From Cololabis saira (taxonomy: Eukaryota > Chordata > Actinopteri > Beloniformes > Belonidae): 64,000 bases of DNA. Each line of letters begins with the position of its first letter. The first letter of the stretch is position 1. Location of the stretch: assembly GCF_033807715.1 (NCBI RefSeq), contig NC_084601.1, forward strand, positions 19,672,129-19,736,128. Reading direction: 5' to 3'. Positions 22,985 to 35,900 of this stretch are shown here, piece after piece. The notes beneath the pieces were generated by a model. That model did not search any database, was not told the origin of the DNA, and was given only the letters and a program-made list of their open reading frames with translations. Position numbers and translations under genes: made by a program.

Positions 22985-24771
22985 TCTTAATTTGTTATTT
23001 TACTATTTGACATCAGTGCATATTGCTTTATGGCCTCTATTAAAGCTGTTCTTTTCCCATCATCACTCTTATCAAACATGCTTTTGAATGAGACTACTTT
23101 TAGTATTTCGACAGTATACTGTACATGTAATGCTAAACATTTATTTATTTCAATTTTTACCATGTGTCACGTTGCAAATTTCTGAGTATTATGCCATTTA
23201 CTTTTGGCTTCTTCTGAAACCTTTTCATTTCTGTGGAGTAATTATTCATGTCAAAACACTTGCTCACAGTTAGTTTCTAGGTCACTAAAAGCGGAGAAGG
23301 TGGTGAACAAAGCAATCACACACACACTATTGAGCTTATAATTACAGAGAGTTGAGTGGCTGGCTGGCTGTCAGGGTAGCTGACAGCTCTTCCTGAATTG
23401 GGAACATTTCTGTTCCAGGAATTTCATTTGAATATGAAAGCAAAATGAACTATTCATAAAAGTATTCAGATAACGGCGGTGCAGTATTGGGCCCTGAAAG
23501 GTACATACTGCATGCTTTGCTATTTCAGCTTTAATCCAGTAGAGTTCAAGCACCGTACCTTGATTTTTGTACTTTCTTGTCTATACGTTAGAAATAATAA
23601 GTCAGCACTCTTTGTGACAAAAAAAGACACTATTAAATTTGTCCTGTGAAGAAATTACTTTGCGCCACGTGCTGGAATTGCAGAGATATCTGATTGGGAG
23701 AAGCACCATAAGTAAGAGCATTGTATTCTGTAGCGTGGATTTGAACGTACACATAGAACATGTCCTACTATTCCACCTCAGGGTCATACATGCACACAAT
23801 GAGGTGAAATATTGGCAAAAATTTACCACATGGAAAGTGCCATAAGTAACAAGCAACTGTGCACATCATTTTCAGAGCTATTGTCAATTTAAAATCACTA
23901 ATTTACCTAACAGACATGTTTCAAACTGTAGGAGAAATCATGAGTACCTGAAGTCCCATGCAGGCACTCGGGGATCATGCAAGCTAGGACTAAGACACGT
24001 GACTCCAGTTTGGGTCTTTTATTACAGCAGGAATTTTGATTCAGAGGCAGTCAGCATTTAAGCTTAGTATATAAGAAATCACATTAACAGCAGTAACCAG
24101 GTCAGACAGGATGTTAGCAGAAGGTTGGAAGCATTAAACAATGTTAAAATGCAAACAAGGAATCACTAGGAAGACTGGCTGCACTGCTAACATGGTTAAA
24201 CCAATCTGGCACTTGGAATTGGGTGCTTATATGCTGAACAGGAGAAATGAATCACTGGTATGGAGTCTCAGTGTAACTGAACCAGACAAGCAATCATGAA
24301 ACATGTACCAGGAAATTGGGGATCTGAAGGAAGAGGAGAACAGCGGGTGGACAACCAGAAAAAAGGCAGAATGTAGAAGATATCCATCCATCCATAATCT
24401 ATACTCACCTATTCCTACTCAGTTTCACGGGCGTCTGCTGGAGTCTCTCCCAGTTCTCTTCAGGGGAAAGGCAGGGCTACATGGGTTGCCAGTCCATCGC
24501 AGGGTCTTTTATAGAAAAACAACCACACACACTCACACTCTGTAATATATGTACATAATGCATGAAAACTAAATGTTTTTTATCTGTGTTTGACTGGGCA
24601 GGTAATAACCCATTCTTAAATGCGCATATATATCTATGCTTTGCTCAATTTTGTATCTTTCAAATAAACTTTATTTGAAAAAATATTAGATTTTGAAATG
24701 AAATTATATCTTTTATTTATGATAACTACATCGTAAATACATTTGCACTTCATACGTGGGTCAAAAAAAGA
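22985..24771. other. Intergenic, no recognised gene
   Basis: Apart from the repeat piece at 24380-24510, no elements or coding sequence were recognised. Confidence 0.4.
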
Positions 24772-25019
24772 TATGGATCTAGAACAGTCTCATAATTCAC
24801 AAATGCACAGGACAAGTTTTACAAATGCACAGACCGATTTGCAAATACACACACCGTTTCACACGTGCACAGAACAATTCACACGTGCGTAGGACAAGAT
24901 AAACAAATGTATTTTTGATGCACACACAAATATAACCTGATTTACAAATGTTTTTTTGTCTGTGAGCTGCGTTGGATTTGCGTGTGACTTTTGAGACTCC
25001 GCTGACGTGACTCGATCCA

Positions 25020-25175
25020 CAAAAACGTTTTTTTTAACACAGAAGGATCTGCAACCAATCAGATGTCTTCCTTTGTTCCAGCCAATCATAAGAGCTCACC
25101 CCACGTGGGGGACGCAGAGCAGTGGATAAAACACGACTTACTCGTAAACCAATCAAATTAAAGGGGCGGATACAC
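25020..25175 (+). promoter_or_regulatory. Promoter-like cluster in the fold-back arm
   Basis: CCAAT at 25055, 25082 and 25149, the palindrome CCCCACGTGGGG at 25099-25110 (E-box) and GGGGCGG at 25163-25169, about 120-230 bp upstream of an ATG at 25287. The right arm holds the mirror image, with CCCCACGTGGGG again near 26321-26332. Box order and density look like a TATA-less vertebrate promoter. Confidence 0.45.
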
Positions 25176-25988
25176 CTGCTGTTTGAACTGCGTTAGCGCC
25201 GTTCGCTTAGAAAAGTGATTAATATTTCGAGTTGGTGCAGTAAAGATAAATAAACAGCAACGGGAGATGAAACATAAATAAACAGGATGGAGAGGATATC
25301 ACTGTTCTGCTTTTCTTGTGATCTCGGTAAAGAAAACAGTGCGATCTGAGATGGTCTGTGGGGCCGTTCAACCAGAGCCCTTGGGAGACTGGAGAGCTCT
25401 TAGTCCTGCCGATGCAGCAACTGATGATGAGAAACAGCGGAGATATTTATGTATTTGCTCCGTTTGGTTTGACTACGTGTTACATGGGATTGTCCCGCTG
25501 ATTCAGCTCAGAACCAGACGGACCGCAGCAGAGAGCTGGCCGTCATCCTTTTGCCTGACGGGGACGAGCTGCAGCGGCCAGGTGGAGCAGCACGCGCATG
25601 TCAGGAGATTAATTTACCGAAATATCTGGAGTAAAGTCGGTATCAGTCGACTGATAACCGAAGAACCTCTGTATCCAGCTCAGATGTTTCATGATGGGTA
25701 GACAAACCCCCCACAAGCACCATCACCGCTGCATCTTCCCATGAGCATGACTCTGTCTGCACCGGGACTGTGTTGATCTGCCGCCGCTGTTTTGACATAT
25801 GTTTGTCTCTGTGTGGTGGCGATGTCACATCATAAATGTGAGGATAACAGCTGTTTGTTTCTGACCTCCACGTCTGGTCACTGGTCAGCTGGTGTCTGAC
25901 CGGGACCAGCGCCACTCGCGGCCAAAGCCAGAACGCGACCTGCAGCAATATTCACCCCCGTACACAGGCTCGTTCTCCTGAAAGACAC

Positions 25989-26159
25989 CTGTAGTTCAAA
26001 TACAGAAATATCTCTGCTGTTTCTCATCATCAGTTGCTGCATCGCAGGACTAAGAGCTCTCCTGACGGCTCTGGTTGAACGGCCCGACAAACCATCTCCG
26101 ATCGCGCTGTTTTCTTCACCGAGATCACAAGAAAAGCAGAACAGTGATCTCCTCTCCAT
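25989..26159 (-). CDS. Candidate first coding exon of the fold-back element
   Basis: 57 codons starting ATGGAGAGG at 26159 and ending CAG before GTGTCTTT, a fair splice donor. The protein begins MERRSLFCFSCDLGEENSAI and is rich in Arg and Ser; no known domain is recognised. The left arm carries the same start (25287), but its frame is closed after 20 codons by TGA where the right arm has GGA. The frame without splicing runs to 25878. It may be the start of a transposase or other protein of a larger parent element, or chance. Confidence 0.3.
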
Positions 26160-26664
26160 TCCGTGTTGCTGTCTTGTTTATTTATCTTTACTCCACCAAC
26201 TCCAAATATTGATCACTTTTCTAAGCGAACGGCGCTAACGCAGTTCAAACAGCAGGTGTATCCACCCCTTTAATCTGATTGGTTTACGAGTAAGTCGTGT
26301 TTTATCCACTGCTCTGCGTCCCCCACGTGGGGTGCGCTCTTATGATTGGCTGAAACAAATGAAGACATCTGATTGGTTGCAGATCCTTCTGTGTTAAAAA
26401 AATGTATTTGTGGATCTAGTCACGTCAGGAGAGTCTCAAAAGTCACACGCAAATCCAGCGCAGCTCACAGACAAAAAAACGTTTGTAAATCAGGTTATAT
26501 TTGTGTGTGCATCAAAAATACATTTGTATATCTTGTCCTACGCACGTGTGAATTGTTCTGTGCATGTGTGAAACGGTGTGTGCATTTGCAAATCGGTCTG
26601 TGCATTCGTGAAACTTGTCCTGTGCATTTGTGAATTATGAGACTGTTCTAGCTCCATAAAAAGA

Positions 26665-28590
26665 CAGCAAAATTGTGTGATGCTGAACAATCAGGGTAGT
26701 TTGGTTACTGAAACAATTTCTTCAGTGGCTTTTATACGTCCATTGTGGAGTCTCTTTTTGCACTTGTACTGCTGAAACCCTGCACACCTGTGAGCTTCGT
26801 ATTCGTGTTTCATTCCAAGGTTTACCTATAAAAATTGCTTTTGCCACAAAACGAGATTATGTGTCAGCCATTAAGATTATATATAGAGCTGCACCTTTTC
26901 TCATTTTACCAACTCCTCTAAAAGATAGCAGTGAGAGGAGTGGCTATGACATGGGAATAATGGCCCACGAGATAACTAAAATGCAAGTTAATGACCAAAT
27001 TCTTGCAGGGCTATCATATCTGACAGCCTCAGCTCTCTTTAGTCCTGAGTATCCATTAACAAATGTTAGTCTGTGAAGACACTGAATCAAGAGCTTATGT
27101 CAGGGTGGCAGGCTTGTTTTTAAGTACCGTAAGTTGCACACATATGGACATCTTTTTTAATGGTCACACAATACTGATATAGCCTGGAATTATGTCAGTG
27201 TGACATAAACATTGCAAGTGGCACCAGTTTAATTCCTACGTATTATTCCAGATCTTTTTGTTTTGTTGGTCTGCTCACTCACAGGAAAGGGTCAGAGTTG
27301 TTCCGGTGCTGTCCTCGTCAGAATACGGCCGTCGTTCATCTGCCTGCCCTCTACCAAACACACCGACAGCATGCACATGTGACTCGAATTAAAGCAGTTT
27401 TACATGGAATATGGGATTTTATGGAGTTTGGCAGACGGGTATGGCTCAGTGGTCCCCATTTGAAAGCCTGATGTATCACAGCAAGAGATTTAAGTCTTTG
27501 TTCTGCCAATTTGCATAATATACCAGTTGCAGTGTGTTATGTCATGTGGAAAGGAAATATAACTGTCCTAGAAGTAGCTGTTGCAGTGTTATCATAGGAA
27601 GTGATAATTAGCAATAAACATAAAGATGTTTCACAGAAATATTGAATGTAAAAGACGTCAAAGAGTGAACTAGAAAGTACGTAGACAGTAATCTGAACTC
27701 ATTTGCAATAGTTCCACTAGTATTGATGTAATTTGAATGTTGAAGCGGTTTTATCCAGTTGATGAATTACAGTTTCTTCTAGTTATTATGGCTGATTAAA
27801 GAGCAGAAAAGAACAGACTTAACCTTCTGATTCCGGCTCCAGTACAATGGTCAGTTAAGGGTGGGATCGTTAGATTAGATCATTTAAAGGCTGAAGGTAT
27901 TTGTTATTGCAAGAATGTGATTTCTTCCACTCTGTGTAAGTCTTTTGTTGTTTTTGAATATACCTGATCAGCACCACTATCTGCTTTCTACTCAAACATT
28001 AATAAGGAGGAGATGTACAAAGGTTTTAAGGGGCAACTTAAAGAGGGAATTGGAAAGTCATGTTCATATTTGACCGTCCAAACATTTACACTACTGTCAC
28101 AGTTAGTTTTTAATGTAAATTCATTTTTGTAGCCTGCTGGTGGAGGCGTATATATATTCTGCCTCTACCTTTTGTGTTTTGGCAGTAATATCCTTTATTC
28201 TTAGAAACAGTAGAGTGGGCTATTTCAGTCTGTTTGATGTTCGAATTGCAGCGTTTATTTATAAAGATTATGAGGTAACACGTAAAGTAATGTTTTCCTC
28301 TTCAGAATGAAAAAAGACTTCCTGAGAAAATCAAAAAATAACGAAGGTAACAAATGTAACAGATAGAAGTATTTGGTCTATAAAACTTCAGAAATAAAGC
28401 AACACATTCACTTTGATAATTTGAGCTCTTAAGTAAATTGACCGTTATGTTAATGAGTTTTAAACCTTGATTTAAAGGAACTGAGGGGTTCAGCGTTACT
28501 GTAGTTTCCGGAGAGGTCTGGATGGTTGACATGGCAACAGGTCTCTGATGTATATCGGTCAGTGATTCATTCAGAGATTTATAAACTAAC
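26665..28590. other. Intergenic, no recognised gene
   Basis: No element ends or domains were found. Frames such as 26861-27076 are short and featureless. Confidence 0.4.
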
Positions 28591-28594
28591 AGAA

Positions 28595-28790
28595 GTATTT
28601 CAAAAGTGTACTCTCTGAGGTACAGGGAGCCAATGCAGGCTCCCTCAGAGCTGGAGGGATGTGGTCCACTTTCTTAGTTCTAGCAAGAACCTGGGCAGCA
28701 GCATTCTGGATCAGCTGTAGCTGGGCATTTGGTCTACACCCCACATGGGCCATGGCGGTCCAACTTGCAGCAGAAACACTCACCTGAATT
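28595..28790 (-). mobile_element. L2/Rex1-like LINE fragment
   Basis: The minus strand reads QLQLIQNAAAQVLARTKKVD, matching the conserved LQLIQNAAARVLTRTKK block near the C-terminus of fish L2/Rex1 LINE proteins. Flanking sequence to about 28440 may be the same element's tail. Confidence 0.7.
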
Positions 28791-28859
28791 GACTGGACCA
28801 TTCTGAACCGTACTGAACTGTACCAGACCGCTCAGTGGAAATAGGGCTTAACTGGCCTC

Positions 28860-29812
28860 AGTCTTAGATACGAGACTAGAATATGGATTTTCAGTCAACT
28901 CAACGTCTGGGTGCACAAGATTGATGGTAAAACACGGTAGTGTTTGATGGTAGAGTTTAGCTATGCTTAAAGCATCTGTTTAGTGAAAACCTGGTGAACA
29001 AACTGCGTGAGTGTTGACATGGTGGATTTGTGTTTAAAGCATTAAAACAATGATGCTTAGAGAGTATAAATATCTATACAAATGTTTAATGAATAACAAA
29101 AGGATGGCAGTGAACATTTAGACACATGCTGTTGGTTTGTTTCCATATGGGTTATGAAAAAGAAACATTCCCTCGTGATTCCTGTGTCTGATTCCCCCTG
29201 CTTGCATGGGACACAAATAAAGCTAATAGGCTATAAATACAAATCACAGGTTTCCATTACACTGGCAATTTGTTGGCATCAACAGCTCTATATGACAAGA
29301 AACTATTGTAACATTCATTTGGACTGAAACGGAACAAACCAGCTCTTAGTGCCAATGAGGCAATGGTAAAAAATAAAAAAAAAGAAGAAAAGAAAACAGC
29401 TCAACAGGCAGCTTAATTTGCTCAAGTATAAGGCTCTGAAGCACTGCAACACTGGCATGGGTAATTAGCGCCACACCACTACTATTGTACAGACAGACTC
29501 TTTAGTCAGGCACTCCTTTAGGGAGGGAAGAGACTCCTCCAACTGAAGTCCTTGGTTACACTTGAGATGCGAAAACCACTCCGACTTCAACTTTCAAGGA
29601 CTGACTGGTTCACCATGGCCCTGATGGGAATCGTTTTTCTCAGGACAAAAGTGATTCTTCGCAGGTGTCGATCCGTTGCACTGCTGACTTCCTGTAACGG
29701 GATTTACTTACAGGGCATGGGGAAAAAAAACAAACAAAAACAAAACACTTCTGCGCCACTTTGTGTGTGCAGTTGTGTCTTCAAGTCTATTTATTCAGTT
29801 AGTTTGGCGTGT
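28860..29812 (-). other. adcy2 3' flank / 3' untranslated region
   Basis: Directly follows the adcy2 stop. On the minus strand an AATAAA lies at 29795-29790, only 18 bases after the stop codon. No other hexamer in good context was noted nearby, so the true 3' end is undetermined. Confidence 0.4.
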
Positions 29813-29965
29813 TCACGGCATCACAGTCCCTTGTGACAGAGACCGGGTCATCTCCGTGTGAACAAAGTATGTCTTCAGCTCTCCTTTGCCTTTCACGTTG
29901 ATGATGCCGCGACATGAACACATGTACCCTAGTACTTGTAAGATGTCATTGGTCTCCTCTGTAAC
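29813..29965 (-). CDS. adcy2: adcy2 exon w17 (C-terminus and stop)
   Basis: 50 codons plus [23 protein letters not shown], then [20 protein letters not shown] and a short tail [10 protein letters not shown]. The Lys of VKGKG contacts the triphosphate. Acceptor tgtgcag. Confidence 0.95.
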   Translation of the reverse strand, partial: VTEETNDILQVLGYMCSCRGIINVKGKGELKTYFVHTEMTRSLSQGTVMP

Positions 29966-32900
29966 CTGCACAGGGTGACAGAATTACGCCAACATGACAG
30001 ATGTTCGTGCATGTTATGTGACCAACCCAGTCTCACATAAAAACGTACCCTGCCTACGTTGGTCCAAAGTGCAAAAACGTAGAGGGGCTACAATATTAGC
30101 CCTTGAAATGTATAACTGTTACATTTTGAAATGTATAACTGTTACATTTTTCTGCCTATTCATTTTGCGTCCAAGTCACGTGACTTTTAAGATTCTGGCC
30201 GTGACAGCAACAAACATGGTGGACATTTTTCATTTTTGAGTGAAAGAAATCTATATTTTGAGTTAGTTTCTGCATAGAAATATATATATTTTACTTTCAT
30301 AATATTCACTCAGTGAATTTACATAATCACTTGCTTGCTCGTGGTTGCAACGTTTTTTCAGATCTCGTCAGAATAATGTAAAACGGTAACGTTTTAAAAA
30401 TGTGAAAAAGTAACATTTTGGTTGTTAGACGGTGCTGTGAAAAAAATCTATATTTTGATGCTTCCTCGTTGTTGGGAATTATTTTCAGATCTCGCCAGAA
30501 TAATAATTTGAAATTGCAACATTTTGGTGCTGGGATACGTGGCCGTGATATATACACGGCCACGTACAGTAAGCCGGCGGGGATGGAGGTGGGGATCCCC
30601 CCCCCCAAACCAGATTTTGATAGCGGAGCCAGTCAGCCCACAGAAAGCAGTTTTATTTTGAAAACCAACCCGATTTTCTTGCATTCCAAAAGTCTGACTT
30701 CCGGCCCGCCAAAATTAAAGATACAGCCAGACAAATGAATGAAAAAATGAAAATAATCCCTCTGGGATCCCCCTATACGTCATAGTGACGAGGGGGATCC
30801 TGGACACGTGACAGATGCCCCCGATCATAGGCAGGGTACGTTTTCATGTGACACTGGGTTGTATGTGACATGCCCCAGTAACTTGGAGAGAGGTCCTACC
30901 TGTATTTTACCCAGCACCCCTGTGGTCTCCATCCTACTGGCCACATTCACACTGTTTCCCCAGATGTCATACTGAGGCTTCTGGGCTCCAATTACTCCTG
31001 CGATCACTGGCCCATGGTTTATACCTGGGAAAAAAAGAAAGAACTTTCTTTTCAATAATCTTTTAAAACAGTTAGCTTTTTGTTGCACAGCCTAGTTAAT
31101 GGATATAAATCAAAATGAGCACCGTATTAATGTTGTAAGAGAATTCTCTCACCAATTCGGAGTCGGAAGTCATTGAAGGAGTGTTTGTTGATGACATCTA
31201 GCTTCCCAACAAGAGCGAAAGCAAACTCCACCATCGTGCCTATATGCATGTACTGCCTGTCATGTTCCTGAAGAAAATACAGACCGTGAGGAAAGAAGTC
31301 AACCCACTCATAGCTAAAACCTTGATGAAAAATGCCTTCTGCAACACACAGGGTTTCTGGAAAAGCTGTCAAACCTTCTGTTTCGCAGCCTCTGAAGAAA
31401 GCAGATATATAAAAAAAAACAAAAAAAACAGAGCGGTAAAACCTTCTGCTCTGTCGTGATTACTGAATGTCCCATCATGTAGCAATAATTTTACAAAACA
31501 ATGACATTTCATGTGTCTTGGAAGTGTCGTGGCAACACATGTGCGTGAGGGGTGGAAGCACGCACATTGCTTTAGTTCACAATACGTGAATGAGTGCCAT
31601 TTCAGTGTATGGTGTCAGACAACTTTGGTTATTTAATTATCAAAATCCTGCTGTCTCATGAAGAAAAGATCCCCCTCTGGAATCCCGAGAGTTGCCACCT
31701 GAACCCAGCAATGCATTATCATGTGTTTCTAATATTATTATGACTTTTTTTGCCACAACTACTTTGAAACGGGTCAACTGGAATCATGAGGAAGTCTGAA
31801 AACAAATTGACTGTGATAAATTAGCAAATTTGTATGCAACAGCTGTCAGCTCAGAAAATCATTGGTTGTCACAAAGAAATGAAAAGCTGCTTTTGTCTTT
31901 GTCAGAGCAACAGTAAAAACCTTTGTAATAAAAATGACTGAGAATTTTGAATAATAAATCTGACACTGTTATCACTGTAAGTTACAATGCACTTTACACA
32001 CAATTAAGCCGGCTTTCTATCAGTGTGATGTTTTTTTTAAAGCACTATTACCTTCTGAATGAGGGACTAATTTTCTTCCAGACTGCATGTATTAAAATGT
32101 CTCGTAATGGCTCAAATGTGTTAAATAATATTGTGATGCTTAAATATAATGTTCTGTGGTGAAAGACAGGAGTACGTGATTAGTGGGGACAGTGCAGGGA
32201 CAAGGAAAGCAACCACAACGACATGCTTGGAAAGATAGGAAGCACTGGTGAACCCGGCAGCACCAAAAGGCCTTGGACACCAACACGTGTGGATGACTGC
32301 AGAATCTTTTCCTGGGTGCAAAACAAACCCCTTCACATCAACAGAGGTCAAGTATAGCGTGGAGAAGGTAGGTGTGTCATTGTCAAAGTCTGCAATCAAG
32401 AGATACCTTCATGAATGTAACTACAAGAGGGTTTACAACAAGGAACAAATCACTGGTGACATTTCAAGCATGGAAAAGCCGGATTAAACTTTGCCAGAAA
32501 AACTTATACAAAAGCTTCCCTTGCTCTGAAATCCGATTCACTGTTGGTGTGACTGATGACAGAAGTAGCAAGAGGATTTCTGAGTACAGAGCTTTACTCT
32601 CTCACATTCTGCAAAATCCTACAAAACAACAGCATCGTGGCACAGAAGGATAATGGCCCTAAACATTGCAAGACCTTTTCAAGGGAAAGAAATCTAACAT
32701 TTTTCAATGGTCAAGTCATTCACTTGGTTTCAACCCAAATGGGGCAGCTTTTCCAGTGAACCATCTCCCGTGAGGAAACGCTGAATTTGGTGTTTTTTAT
32801 GGACTCACATAGTTATTGACTGCAAAATGTTTTTATTCAAGTATGAAACATTATGGTTATATACACATTTTCACTTTATCAAAATACTTTTTGGCCACTG

Positions 32901-35900
32901 AAAACGGATATACAGTGGGTACAGAAAGTATTCAGACCCCTTTAAATTTTTCTCCCACAATTGCTCAGTTTAATTGAAATGCATCTGGACTCCAATGAAG
33001 GAGCAGAAACATCTCAAGGAGGATCAGAAGAAATGGACAGGATTAGAGTTAAATTTGAGTGTCACAGCAAAGGGTCTGAATACTTATGACCATGTGATAT
33101 TTCAGTATTTCTTTTTTAATACATTTGCTAAAATGTCTACATTTCAGTTTTTTTCTGTCAAGATGGGGTGCTGAGTGTATATTAATTAGAAATAAAATGA
33201 ACTTTTTTGACTTTAGCAAATGGCTGTAATGAAACAAAGAGGGAAATATTGAAGAGGTCTGAATACTTTCCGTACCCACTGTACTTCACTTAAAATGACT
33301 GTAATTCCTGAATGGTACATGCAAAGGTTTTGTGAGAGCTTTTAAATTAAAGCTAAAAATCTACACACAGATTGCCTCTTTATTTTTATATCAAGGATAT
33401 ATGGTAGATACATCGCAGACTCCAATGAAATATCAACCTGGATATTTTGGAGAAGTCTGTCAGGGAGATGCGGGTGAGCAAAGGAGGTGCAAGGAGCTAC
33501 AGTGGGTGTGCAAAAACTGGGGGGAGGCGACAGAAGATGTAATTGTTAATCAAATGGCATCACTTTCTCCATTTCACTCACCTCTGACTGAAGGCGTCAC
33601 CCATTCTCACAATTATGGACGAGCATTTACGGATAAAAGCCTACCTGCACACACTCTGGTCCTGGTGCCGCATTGAGTCCAGTTGCAGCCATGTAGGTGC
33701 TACCGATAGTCTTTATCTTCTCCACTCCACTGAACTTCGGCTTGGACAGCAGCTGTTGGCACATGAGGCACAACTCATGCACATGAGCAGGATAACGCAA
33801 TGGCATATGCTGGCGTCCTTTCCCTGCAGCTTACTTGGAATCAAAACCAGAGGAGTGCTTATAAGAAAATAAAAAGGAGCAGCAATTGTTCTTCGTGAAG
33901 CGAGCGGGATTGTCAACTAGAGTGGAGCGTACCTCATCAAAGTCTGCTATGATCTCGTTGAGAAGACGAAGGCACTCCAGCCCTTCCTTGTTGACATCAG
34001 ACTCAGTATAAAACTCTTTGAAGTCTGGGATGGAGGCGAACATCACACACACCGACTCGTATGACTGATGATAAAGGTCCTAATAAAAGGCAAGAAAAAG
34101 ATAACAGCTGCAAATGTTGCATCGATTAAGCAGCAGAACAGAGAAGATGAGGAGAAATGGTCTGCGGTTAAAGTGAGCCTTAAAAATCCATGAGGTGTAC
34201 GCCTCATACTCAACATTGACACAGGCTCTTTAAATAAATCAGATTAAGCTTTAATCATCACTGTGGGGACACTGGGTCACCACAGCAGCAGAACAGTAAC
34301 AGCATTTATCACAAGAAAGACACATGGAAGAACAGGCCTCATTAACTACGCTGATGTGAGGACAGCAGGTGAGAACAGCAGAGAGGAAATGTTAGTTAAT
34401 TCAACCACCCTGAGGAATACAATGATGGCTATAAACTAACAACACATGTAGAAGGTGCAGTTCTGGTATTTAAAGAGAGACTATACTTTTGTGTAGAGCA
34501 GATATTTGACAGTTATTGAATTTCTTTTTCACATCAATGTCTATGCGAGACATCTGAAGCTCCCACCAACAGACTACGAGTTTCAATTAAATCAAAAACA
34601 CTTGGAGCTTTGCAGAAAGATTTTTTTTAATTAAATATGGAGATCACTGTTTATTTCCCAGCTTTAAACTCTCTCTTCTTAAAGTGCAAGATTAGCTTCC
34701 CAATTAGTTATCTGTATATAAACAGTACAAGCCAAATCTGAACAATGTGGGGCTAGTGATCAAATAAAGTCAAATAATCATGAATCAGAATCATGATCAT
34801 CATGTATCTGCTGAAAACCTGATCCTTTACCAGCTCTTGCTTCTCTGAGACCCGCCCTTTCATAAAGTGCTGCTTTTGTATCAAATCATGATGACAGTCA
34901 CTGTAGACGTCACCTGTCTGAAGTAAGATTTCCACCTGTAAGGAATATACCGAACCATTCACAACAGGGCAGGGACGGGTTTTATGTCTGAGAGCTACTA
35001 TTCATAACGACTACATGTCAACAGTCATTCAGCGGTGTCCCTACTCCCCTTCATGTCAATTTTGCTTCATTTTTCTGCTTGGTGGCATGTTTATCCAAAG
35101 CTTACCAGAGGCAGTTTCTTCTGCGTCTATTGTTCCCTGAATCAAAGTTGAATCCAGAGGACTCAGTCTAATTTTGTGTTTCAAGTAAAAAACACTTTGG
35201 GTGGCTACTTTTTGGGAATATTTTGGAGGCCTAAAATGAAGGAATGGACGTATATTAGGAAATTAAATTAGGTTGATGTGAGAAAACATTAAAAAGAGGT
35301 TCATACAGTCTTAATTAGGGCACTGATAGTGCGAAGGCCCCATTGTATCTGTAGGAATTTTTTTTCTCGTTATTTTTATTTTTCAGACGAATTGAGGGCA
35401 TTTTTGCCCCCCTAAACGTGCCCCAAAAGTCACCAAATTTTGCACGCAAGCCAGGTCTGGCAAAAAATTTGATATTTAGAGTTTGCATTAATGGGCGTGG
35501 CCTAATGGCTCAACAGCGCCCCCTAGAAAACTTTGTGCCTCAAGCCCCACAATACGGTTTGACATGGTTTTGAGTCCTTGAACATAATTGGTGCATATTA
35601 TCCCCGTCCCTTTTTCTGATTGGTCGATATTTGATAGTTCCTACTTTCTGCCATAACTTTTGAATAGTTTGATATAGAGAGTCGTGGCTGGTGTCATCTG
35701 CTAAATGTCCAGGCCTGAAGAATCTACATGCAAGTCATACAAGCGCTTCCACTGCAGCACGCCTGAACGTGCACAAGGGTGCGAGGGCCCGTTCATCGAT
35801 GCATTCAGCTTTAATTTTATTTAAGTTTGTTCTTGGTATAAATATCAGCCTAATATGACTATTACTGGAACTATGTTGTTTGGATCACAACCTCACTAAA

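Larger units (their letters stand above)
24772..26658. mobile_element. 1.9-kb fold-back element with about 670-bp arms
   Basis: The left arm (24772 to about 25456) and right arm (about 26000 to 26658) are inverted copies of one another. Ends TATGGATCTAGAACAG and CTGTTCTAGCTCCATA. AAAAGA lies directly outside both ends (24766-24771 and 26659-26664), a possible target duplication in a weakly informative A-rich context. The first 120 bases of each arm carry four to five near-tandem units (acaaatgcacaggacaag and variants) that could bind a transposase. Each arm then has CCAAT boxes, a CACGTG palindrome and a GC box, and an ATG opening the same frame. The 540-bp centre is unique. I cannot assign a superfamily. 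Confidence 0.8.

Noticed and set aside
25318..25701. A 127-codon plus-strand gene
   Set aside because: It starts out of frame within the fold-back left arm and runs into the unique centre with no domain. The better candidate frame in this element starts at 26159 on the minus strand.
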